NCBI GenBank assembly: GCA_963662175.1
Contig: OY759214.1
Coordinates: 5,208,001 to 5,272,000 of the forward strand
Length of the DNA stretch: 64,000 bases
Direction of reading: 5' to 3'
DNA from: Aradus depressus
Taxonomy: Eukaryota > Arthropoda > Insecta > Hemiptera > Aradidae
Positions 34,101 to 47,900 of the stretch are shown here, piece after piece. The notes under the pieces are model-generated. The model was given only the letters and a program-made list of their open reading frames with translations. It was not told the DNA's origin and ran no database searches. The number at the start of each line of letters is the position of its first letter. The first letter of the stretch is position 1. A program made the translations under genes and the position numbers.

Positions 34101-37100
34101 GGTCATTCCTTTTTTAGTCTCCTTCAGTCGCACTTCGGTTTACTTATTATTTGACGTGGTGAGATTGTGAGGTGTGGTATGAGATACGTTTAGTCATGGT
34201 CATTCCTTTTTTAGTTTTCTTCAGTCGCACTTCTGTTTACTTGTAATTTGACGTGGTGAGATGTGGTATGAGAAACGTTTAGTCATGGTCATTCCTTTTT
34301 AGTCTCATTCAGTCGCACTTCGGTTTACTTATTATATGACGTGGTGAGATTGTGAGATGTGGTATGAGATACGTTTAGTCATGGTCATTCCTTTTTTAGT
34401 CGCCTTCAGTCGCACTTCGGTTTACTTATTATTTGACGTGGTGAGATTGTGAGATGTGGTATCAGATACGTTTAGTCATGGTCATTCCTTTTATAGTTTC
34501 CTTCTGTCGCACTTCGGTTTACTTAATATTTGACGTGGTGAGATAGTGAGATGTGGTATGAGATACGTTTAGTCATGGACATTCCTTTTTTAGTCTCCTT
34601 CAGTCGCACTTCAGTTTACTTGTTATTTGACGTGGTGAGATGTGGTATGAGATACGTTTAGTCATGGTCATTCCTTTTTTAGTCTCCTTCAGACGCACTT
34701 CGTTTTACCTATTATTTGACGTGGTGAGATTGTGAGATGTGGTATGAGATACGTTTAGTCATGGTCATTCCTTTTTTAGTCTGCTTCAGTCGCACTTCGG
34801 TTTACTTATTATTTGACGTGGTGAGATTGTGAGATGTGGTATGAGATACGATTAGTCATGGTCATTCCTTTTTTAGTTTCCGTCAGTCGCACTTCGGTTT
34901 ACTTATTATTTGACGTGGTGAGATGTGGTATGAGAAACGTTTAGTCATGGTCATTCCTTTTTTAGTCTCCTTCAGTCGCACTTCGGTTTACTTATTATTT
35001 GTACGTGGTGAGATTGTGAGATGTGGTATGAGATACGTTTAGTCATGGTCATTCCTTTTTTAGTCTCCTTCAGTCGCACTTCGGTTTACTTATTATTTGA
35101 CGTGGTGAGATAGTGAGATGTGGTATGAGATACGTTTAGTCATGGTCATTCCTTTTTTAGTCTCCTTCAGTCGCACTTCGTTTTACTTATTATTTGACGT
35201 GGTGAGATTGTGAGTTGTGGTATGAGATACGTTTAGTCATGGTCATTCCTTTTTTAGTCTCCTTCAGTCGCACTTCGGTTTACTTGTTATTTGACGTGGT
35301 GAGATGTGGTATGAGCAACGTTTAGTCATGGTCATTCCTTTTTTAGTCTCCTTCAGTCGCACTTCGGTTTACTTATTATTGACGTGGTGAAATTGTGAGA
35401 TGTGGTATGAGAAACGTTTAGTCATGGTCATTCCTTTTTTAGTCTCCTTCAGTCGCACTTCGGTTTACTTATTATTTGACGTGGTGAGATGTGGTATGAG
35501 AAACGTTTAGTCATGGTCATTCCTTTTTAGTCTCCTTCAGTTGCACTTCGGTTTACTTATTATATGACGTGGTGAGATTGTGAGATGTGGTATGAGATAC
35601 GTTTAGTCATGGTCATTCCTTTTTTAGTCGCCTTCAGTCGCACTTCGGTTTACTTATTATTTGACGTGGTGAGATTGTGAGATGTGGTATCAGATACGTT
35701 TAGTCATGGTCATTCCTTTTATAGTTTCCTCCTCTCTTCACTTCGGTTTACTTAATATTTGACGTGGTGAGATAGTGAGATGTGGTATGAGATACGTTTA
35801 GTCATGGTCATTCCTTTTTTAGTCTCCTTCAGTCGCACTTCGTTTTACTTATTATTTGACGTGGTGAGATTGTGAGATGTGATATGAGATACGTTTAGTC
35901 ATGGTCATTCCTTTTTTAGTCTCCTTCAGACGCACTTCGTTTTACCTATTATTTGACCTGGTGAGATTGTGAGATGTGGTATGAGATACGTTTAGTCATG
36001 GTCATTCCTTTTTTAGTCTCCTTCAGTCGCACTTCGGTTTACTTATTATTTGACGTGGTGAGATTGTGAGATGTGGTATGAGATACGTTTAGTCATGGTC
36101 ATTCCTTTTTTAGTCTCCTTCAGTCGCACTTCGGTTTACTTGTTATTTGACGTGGTGAGATGTGGTATGAGAAACGTTTAGTCATGGTCATTCCTTTTTT
36201 AGTCTCCTTCAGACGCACTTCGTTTTACCTATTATTTGACCTGGTGAGATTGTGAGATGTGGTATGAGATACGTTTAGTCATGGTCATTCCTTTTTTAGT
36301 CTCCTTCAGTCGCACTTCGGTTTACTTATTATTTGACGTGGTGAGATTGTGAGATGTGGTATGAGATACGTTTAGTCATGGTCATTCCTTTTTTAGTTTC
36401 CTTCAGTCGCACTTCGGTTTACTTATTATTTGACGTGGTGAGATGTGGTATGAGAAACGTTTAGTCATGGTCATTCCTTTTTTAGTCTCCTTCAGTCGCA
36501 CTTCGGTTTACTTATTATTTGTACGTGGTGAGATTGTGAGATGTGGTATGAGATACGTTTAGTCATGGTCATTCCTTTTTTAGTCTCCTTCAGTCGCACT
36601 TCGGTTTACTTATTATTTGACCTGGTGAGATTGTGAGATGTGGTATGAGATACGTTTAGTCATGGTCATTCCTTTTTTAGTCTCCTTCAGTCGCACTTCG
36701 GTTTACTTATTATTTGACGTGGTGAGATTGTGAGATGTGGTATGAGATACGTTTAGTCATGGTCATTCCTTTTTTAGTTTCCTTCAGTCGCACTTCGGTT
36801 TACTTATTATTTGACGTGGTGAGAAGTGGTATGAGAAACGTTTAGTCAAGGTCATTCCTTTTTTAGTCTCCTTCAGTCGCACTTCGGTTTACTTATTATT
36901 TGTACGTGGTGAGATTGTGAGATGTGGTATGAGATACGTTTAGTCATGGTCATTCCTTTTTTAGTCTCCTTCAGTCGCACTTCGGTTTACTTATTATTTA
37001 ACGTGGTGAGATTGTGAGATGTGGTATCAGATACGTTTAGTCATGGTCATTCCTTTTATAGTTACCTTCAGTCGCACTCCGGTTTACTTAATATTTGACG

Positions 37101-37933
37101 TGGTGAGATAGTGAGATGTGGTATGAGATACGTTTAGTCATGGTCATTCCTTTTTTAGTCTCCTTCAGTCGTACTTCGTTTTACTTATTATTTGACGTGG
37201 TGAGATTGTGAGATGTGGTATGAGATACGTTTAGTCATGGTCATTCCTTTTTTAGTCTCCTTCAGTCGCACTTCGGTTTACTTGTTATTTGACGTGGTGA
37301 GATGTGGTATGAGAAACGTTTAGTCATGGTCATTCCTTTTTTAGTCTCCTTCAGTCGTACTTCGGTTTACTTATTATTTGACGTGGTGAGATTGTGAGAT
37401 GTGGTATGAGATACGATTAGTCATGGTCATTCCTTTTTTAGTTTCCGTCAGTCGCACTTCGGTTTACTTATTATTTGACGTGGTGAGATGTGGTATGAGA
37501 AACGTTTAGTCATGGTCATTCCTTTTTTAGTCTCCTTCAGTCGCACTTCGGTTTACTTATTATTTGTACGTGGTGAGATTGTGAGATGTGGTATGAGATA
37601 CGTATAGTCATGGTCATTCCTTTTTTAGTCTCCTTCAGTCGCACTTCGGTTTACTTATTATTTGACGTGGTGAGATAGTGAGATGTGGTATGAGATACGT
37701 TTAGTCATGGTCATTCCTTTTTTAGTTTCCTTCAGTCGCACTTCGGTTTACTTATTATTTGACGTGGTGAGATTGTGAGATGTGGTATGAGATACATTTA
37801 GTCATGGTCATTCCTTTTTCATTTTCCTTCAATCGCACTTCGTTTTACTTATTATTTGACGTGGTGAGATTGTAAGATGTGGTATGAGAAACGTTTAGTC
37901 ATGGTCATTCCTTTTTTAGTCTCCTTCAGTCGC

Positions 37934-40900
37934 ACTTCTTTTTACTTGTTATTTGACGTGGTCAGATGTGGTATGAGAAACGTTTAGTCATGGTCATTCC
38001 TTTTTTCGTCTCCTTCAGACGCACTTCGTTTTACCTATTATTTGACGTGGTGAGATTGTGAGATGTGGTACGAGATACGTTTAGTCATGGTCATTCCTTT
38101 TTTAGTTTCCTTCAGTCGCACTTCGGTTTACTTATTATTTGACGTGGTGAGATTGTGAGATGTGGTATGAGATACATTTAGTCATGGTCATTACTTTTTC
38201 ATTTTCCTTCAATCGCACTTCGTTTTACTTATTATTTGACGTGGTGAGATTGTAAGATGTGGTATGAGAAACGTTTAGTCATGGTCATTCCTTTTTTAGT
38301 CTCCTTCAGTCGCACTTCGGTTTACTTATTATTTGACGTGGTGAGATTGTGAGATGTGGTATGAGATACGTTTAGTCATGGTCATTCCTTGTTTAGTCTC
38401 TTTCAGTCGCACTTCGGTTTACTTATTATTTGACGTGGTGAGATTGTGAGATGTGGTATGAGATTCGTTTAGTCATGGTCATTCCTTTTTTAGTCTCTTT
38501 CAGTCGCACTTCGGTTTACTTATTATTTGACGTGGTGAGATAGTGAGATGTGGTATGAGATACGTTTAGTCATGGTCATTCCTTTTTTAGTCTCCTTCAG
38601 TCGCACTTCGGTTTACTTATTATTTGACGTGGTGAGATTGTGAGATGTGGTATGAGATACGTTTAGTCATGGTCATTCCTTTTTTAGTCTCCTTCAGTCG
38701 CACTTCGGTTTACTTATTATTTGACGTGGTGAGATTGTGAGATATGGTATGAGATACGTTTAGTCATGGTCATTCCTTTTTTAGTCTCTTTCAGTCGCAC
38801 TTCGGTTTCCTTATTATTTGACGTGGTGAGATTGTGAGATGTGGTATGAGATACGTTTAGTCATGGTCATTCCTTTTTTAGTCTCCTTCAGTCGCACTTG
38901 GGTTTACTTGTTATCTGACGTGGTGAGATGTGGTATGATAAACGTTTAGTCATGGTCATTCTTTTTTTAGTCTCCTTCAGTCGCACTTCGGTTCACTTGT
39001 TATTTGACGTGGTGAGATGTGGTATGAGAAACGTTTAGTCATGGTCATTCCTTTTTTAGTCTCCTTCAGTCGCACTTCGGTTTACTTATTATTTGACGTG
39101 GTGAGATTGTGAGATGTGGTATGAGATACGTTTAGTCATGGTCATTCCTTTTTAGTCTCCTTCAGTCGCACTTCGTTTTACTTATTATTTGACGTGGTGA
39201 GATTGTGAGATGTGGTATGAGAAACGTTTACTCATGGTCATTCCTGTTTTAGACCCTTCAGTCGCACTTCGTTTTACTTTTTTTTTGACGTGGTGAGATT
39301 GTGAGATGTGGTGTGAGATATGTTTAGTCATGGTCATTCCTTTTTTAGTCTTCTTCAGTCGCACTTCGGTTTACTTATTATTTGACGTGGTGAGATTGTG
39401 AGATGTGGTATGAGATACGTTTAGTCATGGTCATTCCTATTTTAGTCTCCTTCAGTCGCACTTCGGTTTACTTATTATTTGACGTGGTGAGATTGTGAGA
39501 TGTGGTAAGAGATACGTTTAGTCATGGTCATTCCTTTTTTAGTCTCCTTCAGTCGCACTTCGGTTTACTTGTTATTTGACGTGGTGAGATTGTGAGATGT
39601 GGTATGAGATACGTTTAGTCATGGTCATTCCTTTTTTAGTCTCCTTCAGTCGCACTTCGTTTTACTTATTATTTGACGTGGTGAGATTGTGAGATGTGGT
39701 ATGAGATACGTTTAGTCATGGTCATTCCTTTTTTAGTCTCCTTCAGTCGCACTTCGGTTTACTTGTTATTTGACGTGGTGAGATCGTGAGATGTGGTATG
39801 AGATACGTTTAGTCATGGTCATTCCTTTTTTAGTCTCCTTCAGTCGCACTTCGGTTTACTTGTTATTTGACGTGGTGAGATGTGGTATGATATACGTTTA
39901 GTCATGGTCATTCCTTTTTTAGTCTCCTTCAGTCGCACTTCGGTTTACTTATTATTTGACGTGGTGAGATTGTGAGATGTGGTATGAGATACGTTTAGTC
40001 ATGGTCATTCCTTTCTTAGTCTCCTTCAGTCGCACTTGGGTTTACTTGTTATCTGACGTGGTGAGATGTGGTATGATAAACGTTTAGTCATGGTCATTCT
40101 TTTTTTAGTCTCCTTCAGTCGCACTTCGGTTCACTTGTTATTTGACGTGGTGAGATGTGGTATGAGAAACGTTTAGTCATGGTCATTCCTTTTTTAGTCT
40201 CCTTCAGTCGCACTTCGGTTTACTTATTATTTGACGTGGTGAGATTGTGAGATGTGGTATGAGATACGTTTAGTCATGGTCATTCCTTGTTTAGTCTCTT
40301 TCAGTCGCACTTCGGTTTACTTATTATTTGACGTGGTGAGATTGTGAGATGTGGTATGAGATTCGTTTAGTCATGGTCATTCCTTTTTTAGTCTCTTTCA
40401 GTCGCACTTCGGTTTACTTATTATTTGACGTGGTGAGATAGTGAGATGTGGTATGAGATACGTTTAGTCATGGTCATTCCTTTTTTAGTCTCCTTCAGTC
40501 GCACTTCGGTTTACTTATTATTTGACGTGGTGAGATTGTGAGATGTGGTATGAGATACGTTTAGTCATGGTCATTCCTTTTTTAGTCTCCTTCAGTCGCA
40601 CTTCGGTTTACTTATTATTTGACGTGGTGAGATCGTGAGATATGGTATGAGATACGTTTAGTCATGGTCATTCCTTTTTTAGTCTCTTTCAGTCGCACTT
40701 CGGTTTCCTTATTATTTGACGTGGTGAGATTGTGAGATGTGGTATGAGATACGTTTAGTCATGGTCATTCCTTTTTTAGTCTCCTTCAGTCGCACTTGGG
40801 TTTACTTGTTATCTGACGTGGTGAGATGTGGTATGATAAACGTTTAGTCATGGTCATTCTTTTTTTAGTCTCCTTCAGTCGCACTTCGGTTCACTTGTTA

Positions 40901-43900
40901 TTTGACGTGGTGAGATGTGGTATGAGAAACGTTTAGTCATGGTCATTCCTTTTTTAGTCTCCTTCAGTCGCACTTCGGTTTACTTATTATTTGACGTGGT
41001 GAGATTGTGAGATGTGGTATGAGATACGTTTAGTCATGGTCATTCCTTTTTAGTCTCCTTCAGTCGCACTTCGTTTTACTTATTATTTGACGTGGTGAGA
41101 TTGTGAGATGTGGTATGAGAAACGTTTACTCATGGTCATTCCTGTTTTAGACCCTTCAGTCGCACTTCGTTTTACTTTTTTTTTGACGTGGTGAGATTGT
41201 GAGATGTGGTGTGAGATATGTTTAGTCATGGTCATTCCTTTTTTAGTCTTCTTCAGTCGCACTTCGGTTTACTTATTATTTGACGTGGTGAGATTGTGAG
41301 ATGTGGTATGAGATACGTTTAGTCATGGTCATTCCTATTTTAGTCTCCTTCAGTCGCACTTCGGTTTACTTATTATTTGACGTGGTGAGATTGTGAGATG
41401 TGGTAAGAGATACGTTTAGTCATGGTCATTCCTTTTTTAGTCTCCTTCAGTCGCACTTCGGTTTACTTGTTATTTGACGTGGTGAGATTGTGAGATGTGG
41501 TATGAGATACGTTTAGTCATGGTCATTCCTTTTTTAGTCTCCTTCAGTCGCACTTCGTTTTACTTATTATTTGACGTGGTGAGATTGTGAGATGTGGTAT
41601 GAGATACGTTTAGTCATGGTCATTCCTTTTTTAGTCTCCTTCAGTCGCACTTCGGTTTACTTGTTATTTGACGTGGTGAGATCGTGAGATGTGGTATGAG
41701 ATACGTTTAGTCATGGTCATTCCTTTTTTAGTCTCCTTCAGTCGCACTTCGGTTTACTTGTTATTTGACGTGGTGAGATGTGGTATGATATACGTTTAGT
41801 CATGGTCATTCCTTTTTTAGTCTCCTTCAGTCGCACTTCGGTTTACTTATTATTTGACGTGGTGAGATTGTGAGATGTGGTATGAGATACGTTTAGTCAT
41901 GGTCATTCCTTTCTTAGTCTCCTTCAGTCGCACTTGGGTTTACTTGTTATCTGACGTGGTGAGATGTGGTATGATAAACGTTTAGTCATGGTCATTCTTT
42001 TTTTAGTCTCCTTCAGTCGCACTTCTTTTTACTTGTTATTTGACGTGGTCAGATGTGGTATGAGAAACGTTTAGTCATGGTCATTCCTTTTTTCGTCTCC
42101 TTCAGACGCACTTCGTTTTACCTATTATTTGACGTGGTGAGATTGTGAGATGTGGTACGAGATACGTTTAGTCATGGTCATTCCTTTTTTAGTTTCCTTC
42201 AGTCGCACTTCGGTTTACTTATTATTTGACGTGGTGAGATTGTGAGATGTGGTATGAGATACATTTAGTCATGGTCATTACTTTTTCATTTTCCTTCAAT
42301 CGCACTTCGTTTTACTTATTATTTGACGTGGTGAGATTGTAAGATGTGGTATGAGAAACGTTTAGTCATGGTCATTCCTTTTTTAGTCTCCTTCAGTCGC
42401 ACTTCGGTTTACTTATTATTTGACGTGGTGAGATTGTGAGATGTGGTATGAGATACGTTTAGTCATGGTCATTCCTTGTTTAGTCTCTTTCAGTCGCACT
42501 TCGGTTTACTTATTATTTGACGTGGTGAGATTGTGAGATGTGGTATGAGATTCGTTTAGTCATGGTCATTCCTTTTTTAGTCTCTTTCAGTCGCACTTCG
42601 GTTTACTTATTATTTGACGTGGTGAGATAGTGAGATGTGGTATGAGATACGTTTAGTCATGGTCATTCCTTTTTTAGTCTCCTTCAGTCGCACTTCGGTT
42701 TACTTATTATTTGACGTGGTGAGATTGTGAGATGTGGTATGAGATACGTTTAGTCATGGTCATTCCTTTTTTAGTCTCCTTCAGTCGCACTTCGGTTTAC
42801 TTATTATTTGACGTGGTGAGATTGTGAGATATGGTATGAGATACGTTTAGTCATGGTCATTCCTTTTTTAGTCTCTTTCAGTCGCACTTCGGTTTCCTTA
42901 TTATTTGACGTGGTGAGATTGTGAGATGTGGTATGAGATACGTTTAGTCATGGTCATTCCTTTTTTAGTCTCCTTCAGTCGCACTTGGGTTTACTTGTTA
43001 TCTGACGTGGTGAGATGTGGTATGATAAACGTTTAGTCATGGTCATTCTTTTTTTAGTCTCCTTCAGTCGCACTTCGGTTCACTTGTTATTTGACGTGGT
43101 GAGATGTGGTATGAGAAACGTTTAGTCATGGTCATTCCTTTTTTAGTCTCCTTCAGTCGCACTTCGGTTTACTTATTATTTGACGTGGTGAGATTGTGAG
43201 ATGTGGTATGAGATACGTTTAGTCATGGTCATTCCTTTTTAGTCTCCTTCAGTCGCACTTCGTTTTACTTATTATTTGACGTGGTGAGATTGTGAGATGT
43301 GGTATGAGAAACGTTTACTCATGGTCATTCCTGTTTTAGACCCTTCAGTCGCACTTCGTTTTACTTTTTTTTTGACGTGGTGAGATTGTGAGATGTGGTG
43401 TGAGATATGTTTAGTCATGGTCATTCCTTTTTTAGTCTTCTTCAGTCGCACTTCGGTTTACTTATTATTTGACGTGGTGAGATTGTGAGATGTGGTATGA
43501 GATACGTTTAGTCATGGTCATTCCTATTTTAGTCTCCTTCAGTCGCACTTCGGTTTACTTATTATTTGACGTGGTGAGATTGTGAGATGTGGTAAGAGAT
43601 ACGTTTAGTCATGGTCATTCCTTTTTTAGTCTCCTTCAGTCGCACTTCGGTTTACTTGTTATTTGACGTGGTGAGATTGTGAGATGTGGTATGAGATACG
43701 TTTAGTCATGGTCATTCCTTTTTTAGTCTCCTTCAGTCGCACTTCGTTTTACTTATTATTTGACGTGGTGAGATTGTGAGATGTGGTATGAGATACGTTT
43801 AGTCATGGTCATTCCTTTTTTAGTCTCCTTCAGTCGCACTTCGGTTTACTTGTTATTTGACGTGGTGAGATCGTGAGATGTGGTATGAGATACGTTTAGT

Positions 43901-44600
43901 CATGGTCATTCCTTTTTTAGTCTCCTTCAGTCGCACTTCGGTTTACTTGTTATTTGACGTGGTGAGATGTGGTATGATATACGTTTAGTCATGGTCATTC
44001 CTTTTTTAGTCTCCTTCAGTCGCACTTCGGTTTACTTATTATTTGACGTGGTGAGATTGTGAGATGTGGTATGAGATACGTTTAGTCATGGTCATTCCTT
44101 TCTTAGTCTCCTTCAGTCGCACTTGGGTTTACTTGTTATCTGACGTGGTGAGATGTGGTATGATAAACGTTTAGTCATGGTCATTCTTTTTTTAGTCTCC
44201 TTCAGTCGCACTTCGGTTCACTTGTTATTTGACGTGGTGAGATGTGGTATGAGAAACGTTTAGTCATGGTCATTCCTTTTTTAGTCTCCTTCAGTCGCAC
44301 TTCGGTTTACTTATTATTTGACGTGGTGAGATTGTGAGATGTGGTATGAGATACGTTTAGTCATGGTCATTCCTTTTTAGTCTCCTTCAGTCGCACTTCG
44401 TTTTACTTATTATTTGACGTGGTGAGATTGTGAGATGTGGTATGAGAAACGTTTACTCATGGTCATTCCTGTTTTAGACCCTTCAGTCGCACTTCGTTTT
44501 ACTTTTTTTTTGACGTGGTGAGATTGTGAGATGTGGTGTGAGATACGTTTAGTCATGGTCATTCCTTTTTTAGTCTTCTTCAGTCGCACTTCGGTTTACT
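37934..44600 (+). repeat. ~1.9-2.2-kb higher-order repeat zone
   Basis: Marker CCTGTTTTAGACCC is at 39243, 41141, 43330 and 44468, and CCTTGTTTAG at 38387, 40285 and 42474, giving main periods of 1898 and 2189 bp (difference 291, three 97-bp monomers). ACTTGGGTTTAC occurs at 38896, 40034, 40794, 41932, 42983 and 44121, revealing an inner 1138-bp spacing. The variant at 37934 (CTTCTTTTTACTTG with GGTCAGATG) recurs at 42021, 4087 bp on, which is 1898 plus 2189, so a two-unit block was itself duplicated. Copies look nearly identical, implying recent amplification. Confidence 0.9.
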
Positions 44601-44970
44601 TATTATTTGACGTGGTGAGATTGTGAGATGTGGTATGAGATACGTTTAGTCATGGTCATTCCTATTTTAGTCTCCTTCAGTCGCACTTCGGTTTACTTAT
44701 TATTTGACGTGGTGAGATTGTGAGATGTGGTATGAGATACGTTTAGTCATGGTCATTCCTTTTTTACTCTCCTTCAGTCGCACTTCGGTTTACTTGTTAT
44801 TTGACGTGGTGAGATTGTGAGATGTGGTATGAGATACGTTTAGTCATGGTCATTCCTTTTTTAGTCTCCTTCAGTCGCACTTCTTTTTACTTGTTATTTG
44901 ACGTGGTGAGATGTGGTATGAGAAACGTTTAGTCATGGTCATTCCTTTTTTAGTCTCCTTCAGTCGCACT

Positions 44971-47900
44971 TCAGGTTACTTATTTTTTGACGTGGTGAGA
45001 TTGTGAGATGTGGTATGAGATACGTTTAGTCATGGTCATTCCTTTTTTAGTCTCCTTCAGTCGCACTTCGGTTTACTTGTTATTTGACGTGGTGAGATGT
45101 GGCATGAGAAACGTTTAGTCATGGTCATTCCTTTTTTAGTCTCCTTCAGTCGCACTTCGGTTTACTTATTATTTGACGTGGTGAGATTGTGAGATGTGGT
45201 ATGAGATACGTTTAGTCATGGTCATTCCTTTTTTAGTCTCCTTCAGTCGCACTTCGTTTTACATATTATTTGACGTGGTGAGATTGTGAGATGTGGTATG
45301 AGATACGTTTAGTCATGGTCATTCCTTTTTTAGTCTCCTTTAGTCGCACTTCGGTTTACTTGTTATTTGACGTGGTGAGATTGTGAGATGTGGTATGAGA
45401 TACGTTTAGTCATGGTCATTCCTTTTTTAGTCTCCTTCAGTCTCACTTCGGTTTACTTGTTATTTGACGTGGTGAGATGTGGTATGAGAAACGTTTAGTC
45501 ATGGTCATTCCTTTTTTAGTCTCCTTCAGTCGCACTTCGTTTTACATATTATTTGACGTGGCGAGATTGTGAGATGTGATATGAGAAACGTTTAGTCATG
45601 GTCATTCCTTTTTCATTCTCCTTCGATCGCACTTCGGTTTACTTATTATTTGACGTGGTGAGATTGTGAGATGTGGTATGAGATACGTTTAGTCATGGTC
45701 ATTCCTTTTTTAGTCTCCTTCAGTCGCACTTCGTTTTACTTATTATTTGACGTGGTGAGATTGTGAGATGTGGTATGAGATACGTTTAGTCATGGTCATT
45801 CCTTTTTTAGTCTCCTTCAGTCGCACTTCGTTTTACTTGTTATTTGACGTGGTGAGATGTCGTATGAGAAACGTTTAGTCATGGTCATTCCTTTTTTAGT
45901 CTCCTTCAGTCGCACTTCGGTTTACATATTATTTGACGTGGTGAGATTGTGAGATGTGGTATGAGAAACGTTTAGTCATGGTCATTCCTTTTTTAGTCTC
46001 CTTCAGTCGCACTTCGGTCTACTTATTATTTGACGTGGTGAGATTGTGAGATGTGGTATGAGATACGTTTAGTCATGGTCATTCCTTTTTTAGTCTCCTT
46101 CAGTCGCACTTCGTTTTACTTATTATTTGACGTGGTGAGATTGTGAGATGTGGTATGAGATACGTTTAGTCATGGTCATTCCTTTTTTAGTCTCCTTCAG
46201 TCGCACTTCGTTTTACTTGTTATTTGACGTGGTGAGATGTCGTATGAGAAACGTTTAGTCATGGTCATTCCTTTTTTAGTCTCCTTCAGTCGCACTTCGG
46301 TTTACATATTATTTGACGTGGTGAGATTGTGAGATGTGGTATGAGAAACGTTTAGTCATGGTCATTCCTTTTTTAGTCTCCTTCAGTCGCACTTCGGTCT
46401 ACTTATTATTTGACGTGGTGAGATTGTGAGATGTGGTATGAGATACGTTTTGTCATGGTCATTCCTTTTTTAGTCTCCTTCAGTCGCACTTCGGTTTACT
46501 GGTTATTTGACGTGGTGAGATGTGGTATGAGAAACGTTTAGTCATGGTCATTCCTTTTTTAGTCTCCTTCAGTCGCACTTAGGTTTACTTATTACTTGAC
46601 GTGGTGAGATTGTGAGATGTGGTATGAGATACGTTTAGTGATGGTCATTCCTTTTTAGTCTCCTTCAGTCGCACTCCTTTTTACATATTATTTGACGTGG
46701 TGAGATTGTGAGATGTCGTATGAGATACGTTTAGTCATGGTCATTCCTTTTTTAGTCTCCTTCAGTCGCACTTCGGTTTACTTATTATTTGACGTGGTGA
46801 GATTGTGAGATGTGGTATGAGATACGTTTAGTCATGGTCATTCCTTTTTTAGTCTCCTTCAGTCGCACTTCTTTTTACTTGTTATTTGACGTGGTGAGAT
46901 GTGGTATGAGAAACGTTTAGTCATGGTCATTCCTTTTTTAGTCTCCTTCAGTCGCACTTCAGGTTACTTATTTTTTGACGTGGTGAGATTGTGAGATGTG
47001 GTCTGAGATACGTTTAGTCATGGTCATTCCTTTTTTAGTCTCCTTCAGTCGCACTTCGGTTTACTTGTTATTTGACGTGGTGAGATGTGGCATGAGAAAC
47101 GTTTAGTCATGGTCATTCCTTTTTTAGTCTCCTTCAGTCGCACTTCGGTTTACTTGTTATTTGACGTGGTGAGATTGTGAGATGTGGTATGAGATACGTT
47201 TAGTCATGGTCATTCCTTTTTTAATCTCCTTCAGTCGCACTTCTTTTTACTTGTTATTTGACGTGGTGAGATGTGGTATGAGAAACGTTTAGTCATGGTC
47301 ATTCCTTTTTTAGTCTCCTTCAGTCGCACTTCAGGTTACTTATTTTTTGACGTGGTGAGATTGCGAGATGTGGTATGAGATACGTTTAGTCATGGTCATT
47401 CCTTTTTTAGTCTCCTTCAGTCGCACTGCGGTTTACTTGTTATTTGACGTGGTGAGATGTGGCATGAGAAACGTTTAGTCATGGTCATTCCTTTTTTAGT
47501 CTCCTTCAGTCGCACTTCGGTTTACTTATTATTTGTTGTGGTGAGATTGTGAGATGTGGTATGAGATACGTTTAGTCATGGTCATTCCTTTTTTAGTCTC
47601 CTTCAGTCGCACTTCGTTTTACATATTATTTGACGTGGTGAGATTGTGAGATGTGGTATGAGATACGTTTAGTCATGGTCATTCCTTTTTTAGTCTCCTT
47701 CAGTCGCACTTCGGTTTACTTGTTATTTGACGTGGTGAGATTGTGAGATGTGGTATGAGATACGTTTAGTCATGGTCATTCCTTTTTTAGTCTCCTTCAG
47801 TCTCACTTCGGTTTACTTGTTATTTGACGTGGTGAGATGTGGTATGAGAAACGTTTAGTCATGGTCATTCCTTTTTTAGTCTCCTTCAGTCGCACTTCGT

